A model generated the notes under the pieces. That model saw nothing but the letters and a program-made list of their open reading frames with translations. It was not told where the DNA came from and ran no database searches. A stretch of 64,000 bases of DNA from Cellulophaga lytica DSM 7489 (lineage in GTDB: Bacteria; Bacteroidota; Bacteroidia; Flavobacteriales; Flavobacteriaceae). The stretch's first letter is position 1; each line of letters opens with the position of its first letter. A program made the position numbers and the translations under genes. The stretch spans positions 794,501-858,500 of the forward strand of contig NC_015167.1 of NCBI RefSeq assembly GCF_000190595.1, in the 5' to 3' direction. Positions 26,102-35,120 of this stretch are shown here, one piece after another.

Positions 26102-29008
26102 GTGAAAAATTACCTTTACATACTAGTTTTTATCTTTTTTTGCAACAGCATAGCTTTTGCTCAAGATCCTTTTTTTACCCATTTTGGATCTAATGAAGGT
26201 TTGGTTGCTTTAGCTAATTTTAATGTAGTTCAAGATGATCAAAATTTAATTTGGATTGGAAGTGAAAAGGGTTTGTTTTACTATGACGGAAAACAATTTA
26301 CCTTGGTTAAAAATGAAAAAGCCACAACTAAAGGTATTTTTAATTTACAAAAAGATGAAAACGGAAACCTATGGTGCTCCACAATATCTGGACATATTTA
26401 TAAGGTTAAGAATAAAAAATTAGTTTTATTTAAAGACTTATCTTCAGAATTAAAAGGAGCTTTTGCTCATTTATGTATTCTCAAAAAAAATATTTTCTTT
26501 CTTTCGCAAACAGAGAGCTTTCAGTTAGACAAACAGACTGCTGAAATCAAAAAAAAACTCAATACCAAAGTATCAAAAGTTATTAAAATAAATAATGGGT
26601 TTTATTATTATAACATTAATTCTGTAAATACTTTAACGTTAGTAGAAGAAATTAATAATGAAATACAAACCACCATACTAAAAGAAAATAAACAATTTGA
26701 CTTTGGTAAATTCCAAACTCTAAAATTATTTAATAATGCTGCTTTTGTAAGAGATAGCGACAAAAAAGTATTTTTAATTAAAGCAAAAACTAAAGAGTTA
26801 GAATCTATTACACTACCAAAAACAGTACAACAATTACAGATCTACACATCTAAATTAATTGGTAATACTACCTGGTTATTAACCTCAAAAGGCATTGTAC
26901 AATTAGTTAAAAATAAAACCGGTTTTATTGTTAAAAATCATTTTTTAAAACAATACCAAATTACAGATTTACAGGTTGATAACGAAGGTAATTATTGGTG
27001 TACAACATTATACAACGGCGTTTTAGTAATGCCAAATTTAGCAGTAACTAAACACTATGTTTTACCCAAAGACGATGATATTATTTTTGTAGAAAAAGCA
27101 TCCGAAAATATTTTATTACTTGGTACGCAAAAAGGATATTTTGTAGTCTATAACATTAAAGAAAAATCTTTTAAAAAAATAGAAATACCTAATTCACGAC
27201 CGGTGAATAGAATTTATTACAATTCGGCTTCTAAAAAAGCTTTTATAAGTACTAACGGAACCAATAGTTATACCTATTCTTTACATGATGAAAAGTTAGT
27301 TACATTAAAAACGGAATTTACTACAGCTAAGGGTTTTGCTGAAATAAATAAGGATTCATTACTATACCTTTCTTACAGAGGTGTTTTGCTTTATAACAAT
27401 ATTCAAAAGAGCACAATGCACCAGGAAATAGCCACAAAACGCCCAATAAGTGTGCATTATGACACAAATAGTAAAAAATCTTACATTAGTTATATAGATG
27501 GAACGGTTTCTTACAATCATCAATTTAAAACTACACCTGTTTATTATAATAAAAAACCAATAATATTCTCTAATTATACATCAACAACTCACAATGTTTG
27601 GGCCTTGTCTAATAATAAATTATATCATTTAAATAATGCTCAAATAAAAGATAGCATAACTGCAAAAGAGGGTTTGCTAAATTCTCAAATTCAAGGAATT
27701 TTAGGTGTTGATAATCAAATTTGGATTGTTACAGAAAAAGGAATTCAAAAATTTAATGAAGCAACCAGAGAAATTACCACCATTAAATTAAAAGATGAAA
27801 ACTCTATAAAATTTAAACAACCTATTTATGCCAACAAATCGTTATGGATTCCTGGAAACAATTACTTGTGCGTAATAAATAATGATGGCGAGGATTTATT
27901 TAAACAAAATAAAATTCCTAACGCATATATTAGCGAGGTTACCGTTGGAGGAGAACCTTCTCCTTATAAAACATCTTATTTGTTACCATATAATACTAAT
28001 GACATCACTTTTCTGCTTAGGGCAAATGGTTTTTTAGCAAACAAACAGCTTGTGTTTCAATACAAACTTAAAGGCTATGATGCTAATTGGCAAACTGCAG
28101 AGCTTAACGAGGATATTGTAAGGTATATTGGAATACCTTCTGGAAAGTACCAATTTTTAATTAGAAGTAAAGCTTTAAACGGGGATGTTGGTACAATAAG
28201 CGAGCCAGTAATTATAAATGTTGAAAAGCCTTTTTGGGATACTTGGTGGTTTTATGCGTTAGCCATAATAGTTGCTGTAATAGGAACAGTTCTTTATTTT
28301 AAAATTAAAATGAGAATTAAGGAGGAAGAAGGACAACGAACATTAGAAAAAGTAATTTTAGATAGTAGAATTAGTAAGTTAAAGCTAGAAAACTTGCGCT
28401 CTCAAATGAATCCGCATTTTATTTTTAATTCTTTAGGTGCTATCCAAGACTATGTTATGAAGAACGAAAAATATTTAGCTAGTGATTATTTAGTGAAATT
28501 TTCTCGTTTAATACGCTTATATCTTGATCATAGCCGACTGAATTCTATTTCTTTAAAGGAAGAAATCAATTCTCTAGAAATATACATTGCTTTAGAACAA
28601 CTTCGATTTGAAAAAAAGTTTGAAGTACATTTAAATATTGACTCAAAATTACAGCAAGACCAAATACAAGTACCACCATTATTTATTCAACCTTTTGTTG
28701 AAAATGCAATAAAACACGGTTTAATTCATAAAAAAAATCCAGGTAACTTATGGATTCATTTAAATCATCTTGCAAGTGATATTATTCAAATAATTGTTGA
28801 AGATAATGGAATTGGAAGAAAAAAATCTGCAGAAATAAATAAAAAAAGAAGAGGACATCAATCTTTTGCAGTTAGTGCAACCGAAGAAAGGATAGCTTTG
28901 TACAAAAAAGAAAAGTTATTTGTGATTAAGGTAGATTTTAAGGATAAAAAAGATGTAAATAAACAGCCCGCAGGAACTAAAGTAACCATAACCATTAAAA
29001 AGTTTTAA
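26102..29008 (+). CDS. Triple-Y/propeller sensor histidine kinase (LytS/HisKA_5 type)
   Basis: The start is GTG at 26102; it gives an immediate signal peptide (KNYLYILVFIFFCNSIAFAQ), which supports this choice. Of its 968 residues, about 20-620 are regulator-propeller repeats (NLIWIGSEKGLFYYDG, NYWCTTLYNGVLV). A Y_Y_Y domain follows (about 625-710, FQYKLKGYDANWQTA), then one transmembrane helix (about 715-735), then a His-kinase domain with QMNPHFIFNSL (phospho-His about 775), PFVENAIKHG (about 864) and EDNGIGRKKS (about 900). It is a membrane sensor that should phosphorylate the LytTR regulator encoded one base downstream. Unlike many propeller sensors of Bacteroidota it is not a hybrid, because no receiver is fused. 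Confidence 0.92.
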   Translation: MKNYLYILVFIFFCNSIAFAQDPFFTHFGSNEGLVALANFNVVQDDQNLIWIGSEKGLFYYDGKQFTLVKNEKATTKGIFNLQKDENGNLWCSTISGHIYKVKNKKLVLFKDLSSELKGAFAHLCILKKNIFFLSQTESFQLDKQTAEIKKKLNTKVSKVIKINNGFYYYNINSVNTLTLVEEINNEIQTTILKENKQFDFGKFQTLKLFNNAAFVRDSDKKVFLIKAKTKELESITLPKTVQQLQIYTSKLIGNTTWLLTSKGIVQLVKNKTGFIVKNHFLKQYQITDLQVDNEGNYWCTTLYNGVLVMPNLAVTKHYVLPKDDDIIFVEKASENILLLGTQKGYFVVYNIKEKSFKKIEIPNSRPVNRIYYNSASKKAFISTNGTNSYTYSLHDEKLVTLKTEFTTAKGFAEINKDSLLYLSYRGVLLYNNIQKSTMHQEIATKRPISVHYDTNSKKSYISYIDGTVSYNHQFKTTPVYYNKKPIIFSNYTSTTHNVWALSNNKLYHLNNAQIKDSITAKEGLLNSQIQGILGVDNQIWIVTEKGIQKFNEATREITTIKLKDENSIKFKQPIYANKSLWIPGNNYLCVINNDGEDLFKQNKIPNAYISEVTVGGEPSPYKTSYLLPYNTNDITFLLRANGFLANKQLVFQYKLKGYDANWQTAELNEDIVRYIGIPSGKYQFLIRSKALNGDVGTISEPVIINVEKPFWDTWWFYALAIIVAVIGTVLYFKIKMRIKEEEGQRTLEKVILDSRISKLKLENLRSQMNPHFIFNSLGAIQDYVMKNEKYLASDYLVKFSRLIRLYLDHSRLNSISLKEEINSLEIYIALEQLRFEKKFEVHLNIDSKLQQDQIQVPPLFIQPFVENAIKHGLIHKKNPGNLWIHLNHLASDIIQIIVEDNGIGRKKSAEINKKRRGHQSFAVSATEERIALYKKEKLFVIKVDFKDKKDVNKQPAGTKVTITIKKF

Positions 29009-29009
29009 A

Positions 29010-29759
29010 ATGAGAGCACTAATTATTGATGATGAAGCTAAGGCTAGGAGTGTTTTACAAACAATGCTTTCTGAATTTTTTACAGAAATAACAGGTATTA
29101 AATTAGCTGAGAATTTAATGGAAGGTGTAAAGGTAATTAAGGATTATAAACCTGATATTGTTTTTTTAGATATTGAGATGCCAGAATATTCTGGTTTAGA
29201 AATACTTGATTTTATTAATGAACCAATTAATTTTCAATTGATTTTCACAACAGCTTATCAACAATATGCGTTAGATGCGCTTAAATTATCAGCTGTTGAT
29301 TATTTAGTAAAACCAATAGCAATTGATGAGTTAAAAACAGCCATTCAAAAAGCAGTAGTAAATATTGAGTCTAAAAAGGTATCTTTTCAGTTTGAAGAAT
29401 TAAAAAAGGCTATACAATCACTTTCTTCACATAAAATAGCTTTAGAAATTCCTGGCGAGATAATTTTTGTATCACATGATGATATTTTATACCTAGAAGC
29501 AGATGGAATGTACACTAATGTTTACCTTGCCAACAATAAACAAGAATTGATATGTAAACCATTATCTTATTTTGAAACACAATTAAAAGGAAATCATTTA
29601 TTTTTTAGATGTCATAGATCTTATTTAATAAATCTGCATTACCTAGAAAAATATGTAAAAAAGGATGGCGACTTTTTACAAATGGAAAATAAAATAGCTA
29701 TTCCTATTTCTAAAACAAAAAAGCAAGAATTTTTAAAAATAGTAAAAGAGGTGTTTTAG
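29010..29759 (+). CDS. LytTR-family response regulator
   Basis: The 249-residue protein has a receiver domain (acidic D7/D8, phospho-acceptor Asp about 54 in VFLDIEMP, conserved Thr in TTAYQQ, Lys in YLVKPI) and a LytTR DNA-binding domain (about 145-249, with DILYLEADGMYTNV and FFRCHRSYLINL). It starts one base after the sensor kinase stop, so the pair is co-expressed. Likely targets are the surface-protein genes of the same insertion; this is inferred from position only. The stop codon lies within the first bases of the right 270-bp repeat. Confidence 0.95.
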   Translation: MRALIIDDEAKARSVLQTMLSEFFTEITGIKLAENLMEGVKVIKDYKPDIVFLDIEMPEYSGLEILDFINEPINFQLIFTTAYQQYALDALKLSAVDYLVKPIAIDELKTAIQKAVVNIESKKVSFQFEELKKAIQSLSSHKIALEIPGEIIFVSHDDILYLEADGMYTNVYLANNKQELICKPLSYFETQLKGNHLFFRCHRSYLINLHYLEKYVKKDGDFLQMENKIAIPISKTKKQEFLKIVKEVF

Positions 29760-29825
29760 CAATGCCTACGCTATTCCTAATCCAATTCCTTTAGATCCGC
29801 CTGTTATGTATGCTGTTTTTTTCAT
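29754..29825 (-). pseudogene. 5' fragment of the SDR gene
   Basis: Starting with ATG at 29825, the reverse strand encodes MKKTAYITGGSKGIGLGIA and then an in-frame TAG, where the intact SDR has GAA. Homology ends at 29754. It is the remnant of the SDR start that originally followed the propeller/Dabb gene. Confidence 0.88.
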
Positions 29826-30023
29826 TTTTAAATTATTTACAATTATTTCTAAAATTAATAAGAAATTCTGTTTTATTCTGTGGTATAATAATCCATAACA
29901 AAAACATCATCTATTAACGAACCTATATCATTAATAAGTGCTAAATGTTCTTTATGAACTAAATATGCCTCTAGTGCTTTTTCATCTTTAAAAGTAAGCA
30001 TAAAACTATGGGTAAACCCTTTA
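29754..30023. repeat. About 270-bp direct repeat, right copy
   Basis: It matches 21644-21912 at about 95% identity. Here the propeller/Dabb end is native and the SDR part is a remnant. The two copies bound the 8.1-kb unit with four genes. Confidence 0.93.
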
Positions 30024-31399
30024 CTTTTTCCTTCTTTACTATTGTTAATTCCCCATTCAAAATCTATAATCTCAGGAATTTTATTTTTTAACGCTACAAA
30101 ATTCTCTACTGCCCTATTTACCTCTTTTGGTGTAGCTGCATCTTTATATTTTAAATTTATAACATGTCTAAGTTTTTTGCCATTTTTTGGCTTAAAATTG
30201 ACTTTATACGCAAACATCTTTTTTACTTTTGGATCTACAGAACCAGATAGAAAAAAGAAATTCTCTTTAATTTTTATTGATGTTAAACCGTAATAAATAG
30301 GGTAGTTAGTATCTAACACGCTAGAAGGTTTTAATACGCCATTTGCGTTTAACTTACATAATTGTATACTGTTATCATCACGTGTACCTATTGCTACCAA
30401 TGCTTCAGAATCATCAATTTTTAATATTTCAATACGTGTTTGTCCTGCTAATTTTGTGGCAGCATTATTAACTAAAACAGAATGAGGAATAAGCTCTCCT
30501 GCCTCATTAACTTTAAAAACGCTTACACCATCACCGTGAAAAATAAAATCTTTCTTCTTTATAAAATTACCTCTTTTATAATATTTATGATGTCTATGCC
30601 CTACAACAATATAATGGTTACCTCCTAAAGTAACTCCGTTTACAGGATATGTACCTGTTAAGTAACGGTTGGTGGTATTGTCTGCAATGTTATTTATATT
30701 TTTAAAATTACCATTGTTAAAAACCTCAAAACTACTAATGCCATTGTCTTGAAAACCACCTGTAATAAGATACGTTTTGCCATTTATTTTATGAGAATAC
30801 ATACCAATTATACCGTCTGTATGTATAAGATCATCATCTGCAAGCGATTGTATATGACTAAGTTTTCCGTTCTTATGTATTTTAAAACAACTTAAACCAG
30901 GTGTGCTCTCTAACCCACCAACAAAAAGGTAAAAATTATTTTTTATATGAATAACCTTAAGGGTAATAACTGTGCCTAAATATGTTTCTGGCGTATCGTT
31001 TAAAACAAATGCCCTTTGTAAACTTCCGTTATCCTCTATGCTATAAACTTCTACACTGTTGCCTCCTTTATTGCCAACAAACAAATAATCTGTTCCTTTA
31101 ATATTGTGGGCTACCAAACCTCTTGCTGGTCCTTTTTTATTCTGCAACTCATAAGCACCAACTGGCATTAATTCTCCGGTAGCGTTTAATTTAAATACAT
31201 TTATAAATGCACCATCTCCCCCAGAAAACACGTAATTAACTCCGTTTTTCTTATAAGTAGTAGCTGTTACTGTGTTGTACTTAGTTGTTTTGTAATCTGT
31301 TTGTTCTAAAATGGTAAGGTTACCTTTTGTAAGTTGAGCGTAACCAAGCAGGCAATTACAACTTACAATAACAAAAAATATACTTTTAATCCAATTCAT
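29873..31399 (-). CDS. Secreted beta-propeller protein fused to a C-terminal Dabb domain
   Basis: The 508-residue protein has a signal peptide (cleavage near LLGYAQ). Residues about 25-400 form a lactonase-like propeller with repeated blades (YVFSGGDGAFINVFKLN, YLFVGNKGGNSVEVYSI, YLITGGFQDNGISSFEVF). The last 100 residues (LRHVINLKYKDAATPKEV to VMDYYTTE) look like a stress-responsive Dabb alpha/beta barrel. Dabb domains are usually cytoplasmic or single-domain dimers, so a secreted fusion is unusual. It starts one base after the GlcG/HbpS-like gene on the same strand and was formerly followed by the SDR gene. Its role is unknown; binding or turnover of a small aromatic or haem-like ligand is speculation. 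Confidence 0.8.
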   Translation of the reverse strand: MNWIKSIFFVIVSCNCLLGYAQLTKGNLTILEQTDYKTTKYNTVTATTYKKNGVNYVFSGGDGAFINVFKLNATGELMPVGAYELQNKKGPARGLVAHNIKGTDYLFVGNKGGNSVEVYSIEDNGSLQRAFVLNDTPETYLGTVITLKVIHIKNNFYLFVGGLESTPGLSCFKIHKNGKLSHIQSLADDDLIHTDGIIGMYSHKINGKTYLITGGFQDNGISSFEVFNNGNFKNINNIADNTTNRYLTGTYPVNGVTLGGNHYIVVGHRHHKYYKRGNFIKKKDFIFHGDGVSVFKVNEAGELIPHSVLVNNAATKLAGQTRIEILKIDDSEALVAIGTRDDNSIQLCKLNANGVLKPSSVLDTNYPIYYGLTSIKIKENFFFLSGSVDPKVKKMFAYKVNFKPKNGKKLRHVINLKYKDAATPKEVNRAVENFVALKNKIPEIIDFEWGINNSKEGKSKGFTHSFMLTFKDEKALEAYLVHKEHLALINDIGSLIDDVFVMDYYTTE

Positions 31400-31400
31400 T

Positions 31401-31940
31401 TTATTTTGTTTTTTTCTCTGTTAATATAGATTTTGCTCCGTAAGTCGCTATTTTATGATCCTCCTCTATTGTACCACCACTTACTCCTATGGCTCCTATT
31501 ATTTTTCCTTTATTGTTTTTGATAGGAACTCCTCCTGGAAAACTGACTAACCCATTATTAGAGAGTTCTATATTGTAAATAATACCACCTGGTTGGGTAA
31601 GTTTACCTAAATCTCCCGTAGCGATATTAAAATAACGAGAGGTTTTTGCCTTTTTTATAGCTACATCTATACTACCTAAAAAAGAATCGTCCATACGTAT
31701 AAAGGCTTTTAAATTTGCTCCTGCATCTACCACTGCAATATTTACCAAAACTCCCATAGTCTCTGCTTTCTCTTTTGCTGCCAAAACAGCACTTAAAGCA
31801 TCTTTATCTGTAACATCTGTTGTGTTTTGCGCCACTAAAAAAGGTGAGGTAAAAATTAGGAGTACAAATAAAAGTCTACTGTGTTTTAAAGTTTTTTCTT
31901 TTGGTTTAGAGGCAGTTTTATGGTTATAAAAATTCATCAT
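31401..31940 (-). CDS. Secreted GlcG/HbpS-family protein
   Basis: The 179-residue protein has an N-terminal extension of about 22 residues before a hydrophobic signal (RLLFVLLIFTSPFLVAQ), then a complete GlcG/HbpS fold (about 45-178: NIAVVDAGANLKAFIRMD, FPGGVPIKNNKGKIIGAIGVSGG). HbpS is known as an extracytoplasmic haem-binding protein and GlcG as a protein of unknown role. It heads the operon with the propeller/Dabb gene. The second Met (31937) is an equally possible start. Confidence 0.85.
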   Translation of the reverse strand: MMNFYNHKTASKPKEKTLKHSRLLFVLLIFTSPFLVAQNTTDVTDKDALSAVLAAKEKAETMGVLVNIAVVDAGANLKAFIRMDDSFLGSIDVAIKKAKTSRYFNIATGDLGKLTQPGGIIYNIELSNNGLVSFPGGVPIKNNKGKIIGAIGVSGGTIEEDHKIATYGAKSILTEKKTK

Positions 31941-32022
31941 TATTGGTTATTACAGTTACAATAAATGCAAATCTCCATAATGAAAATGAAAAAAAAGTTG
32001 AACAAGTTCAACTTTAAAAAAA

Positions 32023-32598
32023 TTATTTTTCGCTTTTTTTAATTTTACTCAAAAACTCGTGTCTAATACCAAGGTAACCTGCTATTTGTTTATCTGTTAA
32101 TTTTAAAGAAATATCTGGATATGTATTTATAAAATACAAATACCTTTCTTTAGCTGTTAGGGAATGGTTGCGTATTAACCTTCTTTGCCATGATACAATT
32201 GCTTTTTGAAACATTATTTTGAAAAGCTTTTCTACAATTGGGAGTGAGTTGCATAATGTCTGCTTGTCTTCTCTACTAATTAACAACACCTTACTATCTT
32301 CTAAAGCTTGTATATTTAATTCTGATGGAGACTGATTCATAAAACTATCTATATCCATTAACCACCAGTCTTTTGCTGCAAAATATAAAGTATTATCATT
32401 ACCATTTTTATCTAATGAAAACACTCTAAAGCAACCTTGTACTACAAAACCTTCAAACTTACAAATGCTACCTTGAGTTAATAAAAACTCTTTTTTCTTT
32501 ATTTCTTTAGTTGTAAAATAAGAACATATTTGTTCTAGCTCTTTACTAGAAAGGTCTAAGTTTTGTTTTAAATTATCTTTTAATAATTGGTATGGCAT
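32023..32598 (-). CDS. Crp/Fnr-family transcriptional regulator
   Basis: The 191-residue protein has a cNMP-binding-like barrel (about 30-120, FLLTQGSICKFEGFVVQGCFRVF) and a C-terminal helix-turn-helix (about 165-190, LTDKQIAGYLGIRHEFLSKI). It is upstream of the GlcG/HbpS - propeller/Dabb operon on the same strand, with an 82-bp gap, and downstream of the photolyase gene. It could regulate either. No Fe-S cysteine cluster is seen and the effector is unknown. Confidence 0.88.
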   Translation of the reverse strand: MPYQLLKDNLKQNLDLSSKELEQICSYFTTKEIKKKEFLLTQGSICKFEGFVVQGCFRVFSLDKNGNDNTLYFAAKDWWLMDIDSFMNQSPSELNIQALEDSKVLLISREDKQTLCNSLPIVEKLFKIMFQKAIVSWQRRLIRNHSLTAKERYLYFINTYPDISLKLTDKQIAGYLGIRHEFLSKIKKSEK

Positions 32599-32638
32599 CT
32601 TTCAAAAAAAATAGTTTTAATGCTTTTTTTATTCACAG

Positions 32639-34123
32639 CTAATTAAAGGTAGCTAAATACTCTTCTGCATTAGTTAGGTGTGTATTTTGTTTCTCCTCAT
32701 CCATTTTATCATACATACGCACTAACATTCCTAATCTAGGGTTAGACAAGAAAAAATCTCTATGTGTATGCATAAATCTCCAAAAGAGTCCGTCCCATAT
32801 ATTTTGCCACTCTCCTTTTTTGTAATTACTCATTTTAATTACATAATTACTACCACTTATATAGGGTTTGGTTGCCATTAATCCGCCATCTGCAAACTGA
32901 CTCATACCATACACATTGGGTACCATAACCCAGTCATAAGAATCTATAAACAATTCCATAAACCATTGGTAAACCTCATCTGGATTAAACTCGCACAACA
33001 ACATAAAATTACTTAACACCATTAAACGTTCTATATGGTGGCAATAGCCTGTTTGTAGTAGTTTTTTAATAGTTTGGTCTATTGGTGGTATACCTGTTGT
33101 TCCGTTATAAAAAGATGCCGGTATTTTACGTGTAAACTTCCAATAGTTGGTAGTGCGCTCTTCTGCACCTCTAGTGATATACATACCTCTAATAAATTCT
33201 CGCCAACCTATAATTTGCCTTACAAAACCTTCTGTAGAGTTTATGGGTACATTATTAGTCTTGGCATAATCTAGTGCTTTGTCTATAATCTCTTTTGGTG
33301 TAATTAACCCCACATTTAACATAGGTGTTAATACACTGTGGTTAAGTATAGAGTTTTCTGCTACAATGGCATCTTCATACACACCAAACTCCATAAATCG
33401 TTGGTCAAAAAATTGTTGCAACCAATCCTCTGTTGCCTTAAAACTAGTTGGGTAAAGAGATTGCTCTGTTAGTTTTCCTAAGTTATCAGCAAAATTTTTA
33501 TTTACATACTCTTTTGCTTCTTTATAATACTCATCTACGTCTGGAAACTGAATTGATGGAGGCGTTTTTTTAGCTGGGTATTTTTTACGATTCTCGGCAT
33601 CATACGTCCATTTACCACCTTCTGGCTCTCCGTTTTCATCAATAAGAATATCTAATTTTTTACGCTGCTCTTTGTAAAAAGTAGTTTGATGATATTTTTT
33701 TTTGTCTGCTGTAAAAAACGATTCTAAATCATCTTCTGTATTTATAAATAAAGGCGATGTATGTACTGTGGTTTTTATTCCTGCTTTTTCAGCACTTTCT
33801 TCAATTCGTTTTTTTAACCAATTATCTGTTGGGTCTATATAATTTATATGCTCAACATTATTGTTTTGTAATTCTTGTATAAATACTCTTATATCAGATT
33901 TTTTTTTAATTGATTCTATATATGTTACATCACATTTATGCTTCTCAATTAAAAAATCTTTATACCTCATCATTGTTGCTCTATGAAAAGCAATTTTTTG
34001 TTTATGAAAAGAGTACTGTTTAAAAAATAAATATTCTTCTATTAAATAAATGGTTTCATCTTTACCTAATATGGGTGATTTTTTAAATAATTGATGCGGA
34101 AAAACAATACTTATACTTTTCAT
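32639..34123 (-). CDS. PhrB-like cryptochrome/photolyase family protein lacking Fe-S cysteines
   Basis: The 494-residue protein has an N-terminal antenna-type alpha/beta domain (about 1-130, [10 protein letters not shown]) and an FAD-binding helical domain with signatures of the photolyase-related/PhrB family ([34 protein letters not shown]). The family's (6-4) photolyases carry a 4Fe-4S cluster bound by four cysteines. Here the loop after MSNY reads [11 protein letters not shown], so the CxxC and the following Cys are absent, and the segment GIPPIDQTI lacks the first Cys. It overlaps the upstream DUF2256 gene by ATGA. It is either a cluster-free repair enzyme or a photoreceptor. Confidence 0.88.
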   Translation of the reverse strand: MKSISIVFPHQLFKKSPILGKDETIYLIEEYLFFKQYSFHKQKIAFHRATMMRYKDFLIEKHKCDVTYIESIKKKSDIRVFIQELQNNNVEHINYIDPTDNWLKKRIEESAEKAGIKTTVHTSPLFINTEDDLESFFTADKKKYHQTTFYKEQRKKLDILIDENGEPEGGKWTYDAENRKKYPAKKTPPSIQFPDVDEYYKEAKEYVNKNFADNLGKLTEQSLYPTSFKATEDWLQQFFDQRFMEFGVYEDAIVAENSILNHSVLTPMLNVGLITPKEIIDKALDYAKTNNVPINSTEGFVRQIIGWREFIRGMYITRGAEERTTNYWKFTRKIPASFYNGTTGIPPIDQTIKKLLQTGYCHHIERLMVLSNFMLLCEFNPDEVYQWFMELFIDSYDWVMVPNVYGMSQFADGGLMATKPYISGSNYVIKMSNYKKGEWQNIWDGLFWRFMHTHRDFFLSNPRLGMLVRMYDKMDEEKQNTHLTNAEEYLATFN

Positions 34124-34248
34124 TTATTTCTTTTACAACGTTGACTACAATACTTAACCTCTTCCCAATTTTTCTCCCACTTTTTACGCCAAGTAAATGG
34201 ACGTTCACAAACAATACATATTTTTTGTGGTAGGTGCTGTTTTTTCAT
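34120..34248 (-). CDS. DUF2256 zinc-ribbon-like small protein
   Basis: This 42-residue frame starts at ATG 34248. It contains [19 protein letters not shown] and ends [10 protein letters not shown], with CxxC (Cys11/14) and CxxxC (Cys34/38). It matches the DUF2256 family, a tiny Trp-rich zinc-binding protein often encoded next to photolyase genes. Its stop TGA overlaps the photolyase ATG (sequence ATGA), implying translational coupling. Function is unknown; accompanying the photolyase is the reasonable guess. Confidence 0.9.
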   Translation of the reverse strand: MKKQHLPQKICIVCERPFTWRKKWEKNWEEVKYCSQRCKRNK

Positions 34249-34325
34249 TTTTATTATTTTTTCTTCCCAATTAGTAGTTTTACAACCCAATTAGGTAATG
34301 TAGCATTACACAACTATTTTTTTTA

Positions 34326-35093
34326 TTAATTTTTTACACGAAAACAAACTTTAAGCATTTGGTATAAGTCTGGATGTTTTTTCTTCATTAGTTTGGGCTT
34401 TTCAAAAAAATATTCTGCAGCTACTGCTAAAAACTCAGCTTCATTGGTTCCTCCATAATTTCTAATATCAGACTTATTATCATTAATGGCTTCCATTTCT
34501 TTATGTATAATTTTTAACCAAGGTATAACATTAGGTTCTTGTATTAATCGTTCTGGCACACCATCAATAACACCATCTTGTTTGTCTATTAAATGTACAA
34601 ACTCATGAATACCTGTGTTATGAACATGTGCTTTTTTTTGAAATCCTTGATGAAGTGCTTTTCTAGATAAAAGCATTTGATTTTTAAATTGCCCACTACC
34701 CACCATACCTGCAATATTTCTGTTTTTATCTTTTTGTGCAAAACCCAAATCTTCATTAAAATGGTCTGGGTAAACCAATACTGTACTTAAGTTTTTGTAA
34801 TACCACTCATTAAAATTAAAAACAGGAATTACAGCACTAGATGCAATTAAAACCCTATCTACATCTTCTAATTTAAAACCTACACTTTCCACATTAACCT
34901 CACTTAAAAACAGCATTATACGTGCTTGAAAACGTTGTTGTTCTGCTACAGATAAGTTTTTATAAAACCGAACGTGTTTTAATAAAATAGTATGCCAATT
35001 GGCAGGAAAAGCTTGTGCCTTTTTCTTTCTGGTTAACATAAAACCATAAATAATAAAGGCTACTAACAGTAAAAATCCAATAGTATATATCAT
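34326..35093 (-). CDS. Membrane-anchored MtfA-like zinc metallopeptidase (M90)
   Basis: The 255-residue protein has an N-terminal membrane helix (about 1-20, IYTIGFLLLVAFIIYGFML) and a soluble domain with HEFVHLID (HExxH, about 168-175) followed by an NEAEFLAVAAEYFFEKP helix supplying the third ligand. MtfA of E. coli is soluble and inactivates the Mlc repressor. Here the membrane anchor suggests a different partner. It lies between two photolyase-type genes on the same strand. Confidence 0.87.
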   Translation of the reverse strand: MIYTIGFLLLVAFIIYGFMLTRKKKAQAFPANWHTILLKHVRFYKNLSVAEQQRFQARIMLFLSEVNVESVGFKLEDVDRVLIASSAVIPVFNFNEWYYKNLSTVLVYPDHFNEDLGFAQKDKNRNIAGMVGSGQFKNQMLLSRKALHQGFQKKAHVHNTGIHEFVHLIDKQDGVIDGVPERLIQEPNVIPWLKIIHKEMEAINDNKSDIRNYGGTNEAEFLAVAAEYFFEKPKLMKKKHPDLYQMLKVCFRVKN

Positions 35094-35120
35094 ATTTATA
35101 AATTAGGTAAAAGTGCTTTA

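Noticed and set aside
29010-29759. Hybrid two-component fusion with the preceding kinase
   Set aside because: A stop codon and a new ATG separate the two frames by one base; they are two proteins.
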